The notes beneath the pieces were generated by a model. It searched no databases and was not told the origin of the DNA. It saw only the letters and a list, made by a program, of their open reading frames with translations. From positions 1 to 45,951 of the forward strand of contig CAZDWZ010000025.1 of NCBI GenBank assembly GCA_964509425.1: a stretch of DNA of 45,951 nt. The letters run 5' to 3'. This stretch comes from CAZDWZ01 sp964509425 (lineage in GTDB: Bacteria > Bdellovibrionota_C > UBA2361 > SZUA-149 > CAZDWZ01). This document shows, piece by piece, positions 7,395-14,825 of the stretch. A program made the translations under genes and the position numbers. Within the stretch, counting starts at the first letter, position 1; the number at the start of each line of letters is the position of its first letter.

Positions 7395-8303
7395 TCACGC
7401 TGCTTTACATTCTAACTGGGAAACGCTCACAAGCCAATCACAGGCGGCCTGCGCCTTTGACGCTGCGGCAAAAACGGCGCGCTTGTCCTGCTTTAGCACC
7501 TTCAGCCAGCACTGAATGTATGAGGCGTGATCTTCTCGAGGCTCGTTTGTTACTCCGAGTTCCGCAGAGAGAAATGCGGCTCCAAGCTCCGCTACAAGCT
7601 CCTCCATTGCATAACCTTCATCCCCGAAGCGGTTTGACATGTCGCGGTTCAGTCTGGATTCGTGGCCGGTGTAATGGGTGACCTCGTGCGCTAGGGTCGA
7701 GTAGTAGCCCTCTTTGCTGAAAAAGCTGGCAAAGGGCGGCATATAGACCGTGTCGTCTGACGGCCGGTAAAAAGCTTTCGTTGCCTCCCGAATAGTTACG
7801 CCCACGCGAGAAAAAAACTGCTCTGCATGTTCAAGACGGTCGTCTGTGAGCGCCTCCTTCTGAGGCTCCTCGTAGCCGCCAACCTGCGATACATTGAAAA
7901 CGTGATAGGTCTTTGCAAACAAGGCTGTATTCTGCGCGTCTGAGTCGTGGCCGGCGTCCGCTCGTTCTTCCGCTTGACCATTTTTCTTTTTCTCAATCAT
8001 GCTCCAAAATACTACCGGGCAACTTTTCTCGCCTTTGCGAACTTGTGCGCCGAGCTCCTGCCACTGCCGGAACGTTGCCCAAAGTCCGTTTAGGTAACCT
8101 CGGTCTTGAGCGGTCACCCAAAGTGCGATTACGTTTATGCCGCGATATTGACTGCCCGTTGCGGCGTTCTTCGGGATTACATTTACCATGTCTGGGCAAT
8201 GCCACGGCCGCTTCCATGTGTTTCCATTCTCTGTGCAGCTCTCAAGCGCTGCAATAATTTGATTGGTGATCCGTTCGTAAATGTCTGTGTGTTCGGTGTT
8301 CAT
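7395..8303 (-). CDS. ardC: ArdC-like antirestriction protein with zincin metallopeptidase domain
   Basis: 302 residues. The N-terminal ArdC ssDNA-binding domain (PF08401 type) opens with 'DIYERITNQIIAALE' and contains 'WKRPWHC', 'YRGINVIALW', 'WATFRQWQELGAQVRKGEK' (about 30-95) and 'YHVFNVSQVGGY' (about 135-147). The C-terminal part (about 165-280) has the zinc-binding HEVTHYTGH (HExxH plus downstream His/Glu, with 'EELVAELGAAFL'). ArdC proteins protect incoming plasmid DNA from restriction in the recipient. The gene is preceded by leader copy A and followed by a terminator, and radC with the same leader lies upstream on the same strand. The two are separate transcription units with a shared control element. 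Confidence 0.93.
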   Translation of the reverse strand: MNTEHTDIYERITNQIIAALESCTENGNTWKRPWHCPDMVNVIPKNAATGSQYRGINVIALWVTAQDRGYLNGLWATFRQWQELGAQVRKGEKSCPVVFWSMIEKKKNGQAEERADAGHDSDAQNTALFAKTYHVFNVSQVGGYEEPQKEALTDDRLEHAEQFFSRVGVTIREATKAFYRPSDDTVYMPPFASFFSKEGYYSTLAHEVTHYTGHESRLNRDMSNRFGDEGYAMEELVAELGAAFLSAELGVTNEPREDHASYIQCWLKVLKQDKRAVFAAASKAQAACDWLVSVSQLECKAA

Positions 8304-8320
8304 CGTCTTTTTCCCTTTGT

Positions 8321-8522
8321 AATCGAGGTTCGACTTTAAAAATCGAACCTGACTAGCCCGCGGCGATGAGCGACTCCTTGGTCGCGTAGTTGGGGGTACG
8401 ACGTGTCAAGGATGGAAGCAGGGGAGGGGAATCTCCCGGGCTGCACAAGCGCAGCGCGGAAGCTTGGGGATACCCCTGCTGGAACCGAAGGGAATCCTTT
8501 ACAGGGCAGGGGGTCACCCCCT
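8321..8522 (-). promoter_or_regulatory. Structured leader copy A upstream of ardC (radC-motif candidate)
   Basis: On the minus strand this ~200-base segment reads: a GGGGG-TGA-CCCCC hairpin, then TGTAAAGGATTCCCTTCGG, a GGGGTATCCCC hairpin, a variable stem, a GGGAG/CTCCC stem, TTGACA..GTACCCCCAA, a GCGAC/GTCGC hairpin, and AGGTTCGA (8326-8333 on plus) pairing with TCGAACCT (8343-8350), ending 18 bases before the ardC ATG. Copy B before radC keeps all elements with paired changes. I recall a described 'radC RNA motif' found upstream of radC and antirestriction genes, and this could be it. The internal TTGACA could also mean that part of it is promoter DNA. Confidence 0.65.
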
Positions 8523-8614
8523 CGGTTTCTCAGAAATCGCGACCTCAAGGAGCGTGTCTGAACCAAGAGACAGCGAGCGGGTGCGGAGCCGCTCACGATT
8601 TGGTGAGAATGTTT

Positions 8615-8640
8615 GAGCCGATCTCGACTGAGATCGGCTC
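8615..8640 (-). terminator. Strong hairpin after radC, possible terminator
   Basis: GAGCCGATCTC (8615-8625) and GAGATCGGCTC (8630-8640) are perfect complements around a 4-base loop, 14 bases past the radC stop on the minus strand. No T run follows on that strand (AAACATTCTC), so it may act as an RNA 3'-end stabiliser rather than an intrinsic terminator. Confidence 0.45.
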
Positions 8641-8653
8641 TCTCAGAACCAAT

Positions 8654-9115
8654 TTAGACGAGAAATAGTCCTTGTTCCCTAAACGAAAAATAGCCGTCTT
8701 CTGACACAACTATTATGTGATCGAGGAGCGGGATCCCCAAAAGTTTGCCAGCTTCAGAAAGCTTCTCTGTAACTGTTCGATCTTCATTACTGGGATTCGA
8801 TTCTCCCGAGGGATGGTTGTGTCCTACGATGAGACCAGTTGCTCCAACAAGCACAGCACCTTGAAACACCTCCCGAATCGAGACAGGCACTGAAACTGCA
8901 GAGCCGAGTGATACCAATGAATGTGACACAACTTGATTTGCTGCGTTCAGATACAGAGCAAAAAAGTGTTCTCTGGCGTTGTCTCGAAGAAGGCTTGAAA
9001 TGAATTTCGCTGCCTCGCTTGGGTCGGAAATCGTGATGCTCTTCCGTCGTGGTCCGATATACTTCGCGGTTACTTCTCGCACGTAGTGGATTGATTTGAT
9101 TTCTTGCTTTTCCAT
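8654..9115 (-). CDS. radC: RadC-family JAMM/JAB-domain protein
   Basis: 153 residues, the short plasmid form that keeps only the RadC C-terminal JAMM domain and lacks the helix-hairpin-helix half of chromosomal RadC. The metal-binding motif is GHNHPSGESNPSNED (about residues 101-115; HxHP plus the downstream Asp), and the preceding 'REVFQGAVLVGATGLIVG' and following 'LGIPLLDHIIV' are typical. A catalytic glutamate should lie near 'REHFFALYLNA' (about 50). RadC is widespread on mobile elements; its old DNA-repair assignment has been questioned, so the role here is open, though pairing with ardC under the same leader suggests plasmid establishment. The ATG at 9115 has AGGAG about 10 bases ahead. 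Confidence 0.92.
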   Translation of the reverse strand: MEKQEIKSIHYVREVTAKYIGPRRKSITISDPSEAAKFISSLLRDNAREHFFALYLNAANQVVSHSLVSLGSAVSVPVSIREVFQGAVLVGATGLIVGHNHPSGESNPSNEDRTVTEKLSEAGKLLGIPLLDHIIVVSEDGYFSFREQGLFLV

Positions 9116-9131
9116 CTTTTTTTCTCCTAGT

Positions 9132-9336
9132 TATCGAGGTTCGATTTTAAAAATCGAACCTGACTAGGCCGCGCCGATGAGCGACTCCTTGGTCGTGTTT
9201 TGGGGGTACGTTCGGTCAAGGTCAGAAGAGGGGGAGGGGTATCTCCCATGTTGCAGGCGTTACTGCGCCGAAACTTGGGGATTCCCCCTCTGACGCCGAA
9301 GGGGAACCTTGACGGAACAGGGGGGTTCTCCCCCTT
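9132..9336 (-). promoter_or_regulatory. Structured leader copy B upstream of radC
   Basis: Second copy of the element found before ardC, in the same orientation and the same order. The start-proximal hairpin is stronger here: AGGTTCGATTTT (9137-9148) against AAAATCGAACCT (9150-9161). The distal hairpin is GGGGGAGAACCCCC, and the middle hairpin has changed to GGGGGAATCCCC. Changes on both sides of stems relative to copy A support selection on RNA or DNA secondary structure. The ribosome site (AGGAG) lies just outside the last hairpin. Confidence 0.65.
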
Positions 9337-9356
9337 CTTTTGTTTGTTATTGATCT

Positions 9357-9478
9357 CCCAGCTTTGAGCCGCTGAGAGATCGAGGCGTCGGAAATTGCGA
9401 GAAGCGGAGTTTGCTCTTGGCAAATGAGCATCAGAGGAATTTTCCGCAACGAAGAGATTTCAGTGGCTCAAAGCTGGG
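9357..9478. repeat. 25-base inverted repeat enclosing a copy of a rep-gene segment
   Basis: Arms at 9357-9381 and 9454-9478 share a perfect 14-base outer core (CCCAGCTTTGAGCC) with imperfect inner parts. The enclosed ~75 bases closely match 2339-2412 inside the rep coding region (shared GAAGCGGAGTTTGC, CAAATGAGCATC and CCG.AACGA blocks), and the enclosed part is itself an imperfect palindrome beginning CGGAAATT and ending AATTTTCCG. No transposase is near, so it resembles a small non-autonomous repeat. Confidence 0.7.
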
Positions 9479-9484
9479 ACAGAA

Positions 9485-9543
9485 AGCTTGGGGATACTCC
9501 GGCTCGACCGAAGGGAATCCTTTACATGGCAGGGGGTTTACCC
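9485..9543 (-). repeat. Orphan leader fragment C
   Basis: Keeps the distal part of the ardC/radC leader: on the minus strand GGGTAAACCC hairpin, TGTAAAGGATTCCCTTCGG and GGAGTATCCCC, ending at AAGCT. It is not followed by the start-proximal half; instead the inverted repeat and then complete copy B come next. It may be a leftover of a lost leader-gene unit. Confidence 0.65.
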
Positions 9544-9694
9544 ACTTCCTTTTCTAAGGCCTTGACGGGGCTGGGGTTGATTTCTGGTCCAAGTGAGCAA
9601 GCTATTCTTTCTGTAGCCGCTCAAATTTTCCATGAGATTTGGTGTTGCGCGAATAGTAACCGAAATGCGTGACCATTCGCCGGGAAAGGGGTAA

Positions 9695-10519
9695 ATGCGC
9701 TCCATGGAAGAGCGAATCTCAAAGGCGATCAAGCAGCTCGCCCTCGAAGCTGGAAAGGTCATTTTTTCTGCGCGCGAGAGTGGTCAATTTCTGCGGTCAA
9801 CAAAGAATGACAATCCTCGGGATTGGGTGACAGAAGTCGACCTGCAAGTCGATAGGCTTGCTGCCGACTTTATCCAGCAGAGCTTTCCCGGTCATCATAT
9901 TCTTTCCGAAGAATTGAATCCCAACAATCTCACCCCGGGAATCTTTGAGGAGCCGACGTGGATTGTGGACCCGATAGACGGCACGAATGATTTCTTCCGA
10001 GGACTTCCGAATGTAGCCTTCTCCATCGCTTATATGGAGCACCATGCCCTCCAATGTGGTTTCGTGAACGCTCCGTTTCTTGAAGAAATCTACGAGGCGA
10101 GCAAAGGAAAAGGGGCCAGATTGAACGGAAAGTTGATCAGCCCTTCCCAGAATGTGAACTTGACGGATGCGATGGTTGCATCAGGCATTACATCGAAAGA
10201 TTGCCCAATATCTGACCGTGAGTTAGGCCGCCTGAAAAATGTGCTGGAGCATTGTGGTGGGTATCGCCGGTTGGGAAGTGCGGCAATCAACTGCTGTTAC
10301 GTCGCCTGTGGCAGGCTTGATGGATATTTTGAGAATGTGTTTCCTTGGGATATCGCTGCGGGAAGGTTGATCGCGTCAGAAGCCGGAGCCGAAGTGTTCC
10401 ATCTGTTGGACAGTCCGCAGTATTGGCCTTGGCTGCCGTCCGAACTCCGATCGGATAGCTTTGTCGTAGCCAGTCCCACAATCGCAAAGGTATTTCGAGA
10501 GTTGCTGCTCACGGACTAG
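9695..10519 (+). CDS. Inositol-monophosphatase-family phosphatase
   Basis: 274 residues with every hallmark of the lithium-sensitive IMPase/CysQ family. The N-terminal 'WVTEVDLQVDR' (about 45-55) contributes a metal-binding aspartate, 'HHILSEE' (about 68-74) supplies the Glu, 'WIVDPIDGTNDF' (about 88-99) is the metal-binding DPIDGT motif, and 'FPWDIAAGRLIASEAGAEV' (about 215-233) is the second signature. Such enzymes hydrolyse inositol phosphates, 3'-phosphoadenosine 5'-phosphate or sugar phosphates; the substrate is not readable here. It stands alone on the plus strand between orphan leader fragments C and D, as if inserted in the establishment region. The ATG at 9695 directly follows AAAGGGG. 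Confidence 0.9.
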   Translation: MRSMEERISKAIKQLALEAGKVIFSARESGQFLRSTKNDNPRDWVTEVDLQVDRLAADFIQQSFPGHHILSEELNPNNLTPGIFEEPTWIVDPIDGTNDFFRGLPNVAFSIAYMEHHALQCGFVNAPFLEEIYEASKGKGARLNGKLISPSQNVNLTDAMVASGITSKDCPISDRELGRLKNVLEHCGGYRRLGSAAINCCYVACGRLDGYFENVFPWDIAAGRLIASEAGAEVFHLLDSPQYWPWLPSELRSDSFVVASPTIAKVFRELLLTD

Positions 10520-10580
10520 GTCTGTCCTGGAGAAATATTTCTCTGCGCGCATTCCGCTCGATCAAGAGCCGGATTTCTTG

Positions 10581-10622
10581 AACCGAAGGGCATCCTTTAC
10601 ACGGCAGGGGGTTTAGCCCCTT
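10581..10622 (-). repeat. Orphan leader fragment D
   Basis: Carries GGGG-CTAAA-CCCC and TGTAAAGGATGCCCTTCGG on the minus strand, the distal core of the leader. The only thing downstream on that strand is the 3' end of the phosphatase gene on the opposite strand, so it controls nothing visible. The rest of the gap to 10938 holds no recognisable feature. Confidence 0.6.
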
Positions 10623-10938
10623 CTGAATTCATTTACCAAAACGAAATTTGCGGAAGCTCAAAATCGGCCTCTGCATTTGACCGCTATTGAAGGATCTCGA
10701 TCCAGGTCGACCAATACTATCCCCCAAATTCAGAATGAGGACTACTCAGTAGGTAGCAAAGAAGCTCGCCGATTTTTCAGGATTACAGCCGCGTCCGGAG
10801 AACGAGTGTAGCTTTCCTCCTTCCCCGTCCTGCGCTACGTTGCCGCATCGGGAAGCAGCAGGGAAAGGAAACAGTGTCTCAAGACCTCTCTGAAATTTTC
10901 AGTTCGCTCGAAGGATTATCTATTCACCGAGACGAAAC

Positions 10939-11736
10939 GTGGATCTCGAAGCAAAGCGAGCCATAGAGAAAAAGGAATTGAAGCAATTAGACGAAAGTAC
11001 TCTGAGCAAAGTCCCAGAGGTCACGCTGATCTTTTGGATCATAAAAATCGCTGCTACGACGCTCGGTGAAACAGGCGGCGATGCCGTCTCGATGTCGATG
11101 GACTTCGGATATTTGGTCGGGACCGCAATCTTTGCGCTAATCTTTGCCATCGCTGTTTTTGCGCAAATTTCAGCAAAAAAGTTCCACCCTTTCCTTTATT
11201 GGTTGACAATCGTCGCAACGACTACGGTCGGGACAACGCTCGCGGATTACGCCGATCGGTCCTTGGGCATCGGATATACCGGAGGCTCAAGTCTTTTGTT
11301 GGCGCTCTTACTCTGCTCCTTGTTAACCTGGTATAAAACCCTCGGTTCAATTTCAATCGCTACCGTCAAGACTCCGAAAGCCGAAATTTTTTATTGGCTC
11401 ACGATAATGTTCTCGCAGACGCTTGGTACGGCGCTTGGTGATTGGACCGCGGATACGAACGGCCTCGGGTATTTGGGAAGTGCCGCTATTTTTTCTGGGC
11501 TGCTTGCCCTCGTGGTTGCTGCATACTATCAAACAAAAATTTCGCACACAGTGCTGTTTTGGTGCGCATTCGTGCTCACGCGGCCGCTCGGCGCAGTAAT
11601 CGGCGATTTTCTGGACAAGCCGCTTGAGAATGGTGGACTTGCGTTGAGCCGCTATTCGGCTACCGGGGCGCTTCTCGCTTCTATGGTGGCCCTGATTGTG
11701 TTTACTCCGCAGCGTGCCGCAAAGGGAGCGCATTGA
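10939..11736 (+). CDS. DUF347/COG4705-type multi-pass membrane protein
   Basis: 265 residues with about eight membrane segments arranged as four repeats. Each has the pattern 'fxxxxxxxTxGttxaDx....GyxgsxxLf': 'IIKIAATTLGETGGDAVSM', 'IVATTTVGTTLADYADR', 'MFSQTLGTALGDWTAD' and 'VLTRPLGAVIGDFLDK'. This matches the uncharacterised COG4705/DUF347 repeat family of inner-membrane proteins, of unknown function, sometimes seen near metal genes. The start is a GTG at 10939 with only a weak ribosome site. The final repeats keep the conserved Gly-Asp pairs, so the gene looks intact. It is followed by a decayed aquaporin gene. Confidence 0.8.
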   Translation: MDLEAKRAIEKKELKQLDESTLSKVPEVTLIFWIIKIAATTLGETGGDAVSMSMDFGYLVGTAIFALIFAIAVFAQISAKKFHPFLYWLTIVATTTVGTTLADYADRSLGIGYTGGSSLLLALLLCSLLTWYKTLGSISIATVKTPKAEIFYWLTIMFSQTLGTALGDWTADTNGLGYLGSAAIFSGLLALVVAAYYQTKISHTVLFWCAFVLTRPLGAVIGDFLDKPLENGGLALSRYSATGALLASMVALIVFTPQRAAKGAH

Positions 11737-11766
11737 TTTGGGAGCAGCATTGCGATTCGCCGTAAA

Positions 11767-12047
11767 GAGTTTTGAACACTAATTTTGATGTTCGTGATTC
11801 TCTCTCAGTAGCGACCGAGCCGAAGGAACGCGGGTTGATGGTGGGCATTGCCATTGGCGCCATTTTTGGGCTTGAGGCGATATTTGCAGGACCAGTTTGC
11901 GGCGCTTCTATGAATCCGGCGTGGTCGATTGCTCCAGCTTTCGTCAGGACAGCGCAGATGCGTCGGGGTTATCTCACCGCGCCCGTGGGCGGGGCGCCCT
12001 ATCTTTATTTGGCAAGCACCCGTGATGCGCCGAGACGAAAGGAATGA
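11767..12047 (+). pseudogene. Aquaporin/MIP-family C-terminal remnant, frameshifted
   Basis: Residues 'GIAIGAIFGLEAIFAG' and 'CGASMNPAWSIAPAF' are the last third of a MIP-family channel (second NPA box, here NPAW instead of NPAR). Just upstream, the natural continuation 'TLILMFVILS' sits in another frame (11776-11805), so a one-base shift near 11806 breaks the gene, and a TGA interrupts it at 11773. After 'YLTAPVGGA' the reading diverges into non-MIP sequence. The first two thirds are absent. This is a truncated, non-functional relic, presumably once part of an imported solute- or metalloid-channel gene. Confidence 0.75.
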
Positions 12048-12127
12048 ACTTTTTCTAAGAGAGGTTCGAGCGGGAGCGCTTGACCCTCTCTTGAGGTTAA
12101 TAACAATGTGCTGCGGACGCCAATGTG

Positions 12128-12514
12128 CTATTCGGACGCACACTCAACGCTGTCGAGTTCTCGTCGCATTTCCTGCTTCAAATTCTCGACTCTGACGGCC
12201 GCCTGTTCCCACCGGTTGTGCATACCCTCGGTGTCTGCCCCCAACTTCTCGTAGTGCAAACATCGCCACTTGGCTCGATCTTCTGCGCTAAGGGCTGAAG
12301 CCAACCCGCAGAATGTGTCCAAGCTCGCTGTGTAGCCATCGGACACTTGGCGCACCTCGGTCAGAACAAATCGTGCCGCGTCGAAAAGCCCTTGCCGTTG
12401 CGCTTCGAGTTCCTTGCAATAGCGATACAGGCGAACACGACGCCGTCGCTCGATCCACCAGCCGGCAAAGCCAATTGCGGCCACAACTACGCAAACAATT
12501 AACTCCGGTCTCAT
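12128..12514 (-). CDS. Membrane-anchored hypothetical protein
   Basis: 128 residues. A single N-terminal membrane segment (PELIVCVVVAAIGFAGWW, about residues 3-20) is followed by a very basic stop-transfer patch (ERRRRVRLYRY) and a charged, probably coiled-coil cytoplasmic part with two tryptophans. The ribosome site AAAGGAA lies about 8 bases before the ATG, which supports a real gene. No family is recognised and the flanks (aquaporin relic, empty region) give no clue. Confidence 0.6.
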   Translation of the reverse strand: MRPELIVCVVVAAIGFAGWWIERRRRVRLYRYCKELEAQRQGLFDAARFVLTEVRQVSDGYTASLDTFCGLASALSAEDRAKWRCLHYEKLGADTEGMHNRWEQAAVRVENLKQEMRRELDSVECASE

Positions 12515-12988
12515 TGCCAGTTCCTTTCAAATAGAGTTTGGAAACTTGCTCGTTGCGAGTCCTTGGAAGGGCTAACAAAGAGCAAGGTCCGCCTTCTAAC
12601 GAGAAAGTTTCTGGGCAACTTAAAAACACGGAGCGTAAAACGTTCCTGAGCTCCCGCTCAATACCTCCAGCTCTGGAAACTCTGATAATTCCAAGAGCTG
12701 ACGGCGTTGTACGGACCAAAGCCAATCCCAAACGAAATACATCTTGAGAATTTCTATCCTATCTGCACTTTGATTCAAACATTGTTATGGCGAATAGAGC
12801 GTAATGCATAGCCGGAATAAGTATTCATAATATTTCGATTTTATAAAAAGGCCGAACTGCCAAAGGGCAAGACGAACCTCACTCATTTTGCAACAGCTTT
12901 GAAGTGGCACCCGGACAGTAGAACACTGTCGACCGCGCCTGTCCTCAGCACGTGCAGATTCCGAGACAGCGGATAATTCTTTCGCTAG
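12515..12988. other. Intergenic region without a recognisable gene
   Basis: About 470 bases. It contains an AT-rich tract near 12820-12850 (TATTTCGATTTTATAAAAAGG). Open frames on both strands give no protein-like pattern. Nothing further can be supported. Confidence 0.5.
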
Positions 12989-13369
12989 CTATCGAATACG
13001 GGAGCTAGATCGACGTCTGAATCGCCCTCCGCTTCGAGAACTCCGACGACGAAAGCGGCCACCGCTCCTAGAACTCCGTCGCCGAAACCGTCCACCGGAT
13101 CGCGACCGTCCGCCTCGTGAACGGCTATAACCTCGTCCGCGGCCTCTCCGCCCACCGCCGGACATCCTCATCCGAAAGTTCACCGACGATCGTCCGCCGC
13201 TCCCACCTCCCCGCGTCCTGTATTCCAGTCCGCAATTTCCGGACTCACATGGGTCGGCGCCGGGTTCGTCCGGCTGTCTGCTTCTTCTTCCCGGCTGTGC
13301 CTGAGCGTTTCCAACAAAGAAGGAGAGACCCAATAGAAGCCCTCCTACCAAGAAATCTCTACGTAACAT
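12989..13369 (-). CDS. Exported arginine/glycine-rich repeat protein
   Basis: 126 residues from the ATG at 13369 (GAAGGGA about 9 bases ahead; an upstream GTG at 13387 is less likely). It starts MLRRDFLVGGLLLGLSFF...NAQA, a signal peptide with an RRDFL twin-arginine-like motif. After a short Cys-containing stretch (DPCESGNCG), the rest is almost only Arg, Gly and Ser: RG-rich runs followed by three copies of RSGGRFRRRSS near the C-terminus. The net charge is extremely positive. It resembles RGG/RS low-complexity proteins that bind nucleic acid or acidic polymers; an exported one is odd. No function is claimed. Confidence 0.6.
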   Translation of the reverse strand: MLRRDFLVGGLLLGLSFFVGNAQAQPGRRSRQPDEPGADPCESGNCGLEYRTRGGGSGGRSSVNFRMRMSGGGRRGRGRGYSRSRGGRSRSGGRFRRRSSRSGGRFRRRSSRSGGRFRRRSSSRIR

Positions 13370-13525
13370 AATCAATTGTCCCTTCACCTAACGGCCGACT
13401 CGGCTTCAGCCGAAGTTGTGTTTTAGATCTGAGGCTCAGCATTTCGTCCGCTTTGTCATCTTCCGAGAGATGGCAGGACCAAAGAAACGGGAAAGCAGAT
13501 GAGCATCCAAATGAAAGCGGAGCGG

Positions 13526-13915
13526 CTAAAAGGGCCAGCTTCCGCTAGTTGCGGAAGTGAATGGAGGCGCGTTGGGGCAGATATCAAGCGACTCAAAGAA
13601 GACAGGTTGAAGTGAGGGCGCTTCGATTGATGCACTAGGAGGCTTGGAAGCAAGGGCTAGAGAGTGAAGAAAGAAAAAGAGTTGCAACGGGACAAGGTCC
13701 AATACAGGCGGTGAGCCCTGAACATCAGCGAGTGCAATCTTAGGAATGCTGACAGTAGTGCATGCGGGACAACCTTCGCAGGTTTCGGCCTGTTCAGAAC
13801 CACCACAGAGCAGGTGGGATGAGGGGTCGAGGCTTGCGAGAGCGAATTGGCAGAGGCAGCAATGAAAGACTAAGACCAACCATACGATCAGAATGAATGT
13901 TCTGCGCCCTGTCAT
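13526..13915 (-). CDS. Small secreted cysteine-containing protein, paralogue of the one at 16222
   Basis: 129 residues with an N-terminal signal sequence (RTFILIVWLVLVFHCCLC, then FALAS). A mature Cys cluster follows (LLCGGSEQAETCEGCPAC, about 36-53). The C-terminal half has a hydrophobic stretch and ends with ICPNAPPF. The protein at 16222-16632 has the same plan (signal, Cys/His cluster, hydrophobic strand, QNAPPF near the end), so the two form a family. The plan recalls small periplasmic proteins seen in metal-resistance loci, but I cannot name one with confidence. A palindromic promoter-like element lies about 70 bases upstream. Confidence 0.5.
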   Translation of the reverse strand: MTGRRTFILIVWLVLVFHCCLCQFALASLDPSSHLLCGGSEQAETCEGCPACTTVSIPKIALADVQGSPPVLDLVPLQLFFFLHSLALASKPPSASIEAPSLQPVFFESLDICPNAPPFTSATSGSWPF

Positions 13916-13982
13916 TTATCCTTCCACTCGGAAGATCCTGACGACTATTCAGCCGCAAATTAGATCTTCCCTAACAATATTA

Positions 13983-14000
13983 TGAGATCATGAACGATCT
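13983..14000 (-). promoter_or_regulatory. Dyad GAGATC-N6-GATCTC in a promoter-like context
   Basis: A perfect 6-bp inverted repeat sits directly before a CATAAT box on the minus strand, upstream of the secreted-protein gene ending its promoter region at 13915. A dyad between -35 and -10 is the layout of MerR-type copper regulators, but no MerR gene is in the window. The remaining gap from 14001 to 14292 holds nothing I can support. Confidence 0.3.
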
Positions 14001-14292
14001 CTGTTAAATATAAATTAGCCAACGTAGTTCAGCTTTTCATGTTCCCCCAAGAGAACAGAATTGAGTAGCCAAGGGAGAGTTGGGCGTTTGGATATGCCGA
14101 AGCCCCGCCAATTCGATCGACGGCCCTCTCCACTTGGCTTCGAGCTCGCTGTTTCCAAGGAAGGCCCGATGAAGAACATCCTGCCAGGAACTTCCTTCGG
14201 CAGCCCAGACTTCTTCCTATTCGGTTCCCACCGGGGTGAGCGAGCAACCGGAAAAGACGACAAGGGCAGCAAGGACCGTCGTGCCGTGGGTC

Positions 14293-14619
14293 CTAATTTG
14301 CCGTTGACGATTGAGTATCAACAAGGTCCCCTTCCTTTACGTGACTTCCCAATTTGAGGGCGACCTCCGAGTATCTATCGCTCAATTTCTTAGTGACTGT
14401 GCCTTGTCCAACCGATTTAAGCGGGCACTGAAGAGCTCTTGAGTTTCCACAGTCTCCCCGAAGAAATTTTACGGTCTCGCCCACACCGACGTCAGTCTGC
14501 CCGTTCGAAATATGAATGGTCTCATCGTTCAGCTTCATCACCACAACTCCACGAGAGGACGGAGCACATGCGGAAACCATAAGTCCGATAGTCAAAAGGC
14601 AAAGTTTGTTCCGAGTCAT
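14293..14619 (-). CDS. Small lipoprotein, paralogue of the one at 27200
   Basis: 108 residues from the ATG at 14619, which has GGGAGGAG at ideal distance; an upstream ATG adds six residues without a site. A lipobox 'LMVSAC' follows the signal peptide, so the protein should be lipid-anchored. The body aligns along its length with the protein at 27200-27502: 'VVMKLNDETIHI' vs 'VAMKVSDTEAHV', 'VGVGETVKFLRGDC' vs 'VKPGDKVTLFRNDC', and 'GQGTVTKKLSDRYSEV' vs 'GEGVVSRLLNEHYSVV'. Two cysteines are conserved (DCGNSRALQC / DCLGKGGC). The function is unknown; presence of both copies near copper genes suggests envelope metal handling. Confidence 0.65.
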   Translation of the reverse strand: MTRNKLCLLTIGLMVSACAPSSRGVVVMKLNDETIHISNGQTDVGVGETVKFLRGDCGNSRALQCPLKSVGQGTVTKKLSDRYSEVALKLGSHVKEGDLVDTQSSTAN

Positions 14620-14825
14620 AAAATCTCCTCCCGGCATTGCCGAAACGATTGGGATTGCATCCCGTCATTAGCAAATACGCTCAGGGCCAAGGCTTTGTGA
14701 CAGTGGGGACTACAATTCTCGGATTCAGAGCCTCGAATTTCTCTATTGCAATCCCGCGGACGGGCCCAAATATGGAATTTTCTCTCGCCAGTTCAATAGG
14801 TTAGACTTATTGTGGAGTTAACCGG

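Noticed and set aside
9127..9423. 98-codon minus-strand frame across leader copy B
   Set aside because: It reads through the structured leader. Its 'NSAS.NFR' similarity to Rep comes from the shared DNA repeat rather than from a real protein.
12288..12731. 147-codon minus-strand frame
   Set aside because: Overlaps the membrane-anchored protein gene in another frame, shows no protein-like pattern and no ribosome site.
14015..14272. 85-codon minus-strand frame in the gap before the lipoprotein gene
   Set aside because: No ribosome site, no signal or domain, composition not convincing; left as intergenic.
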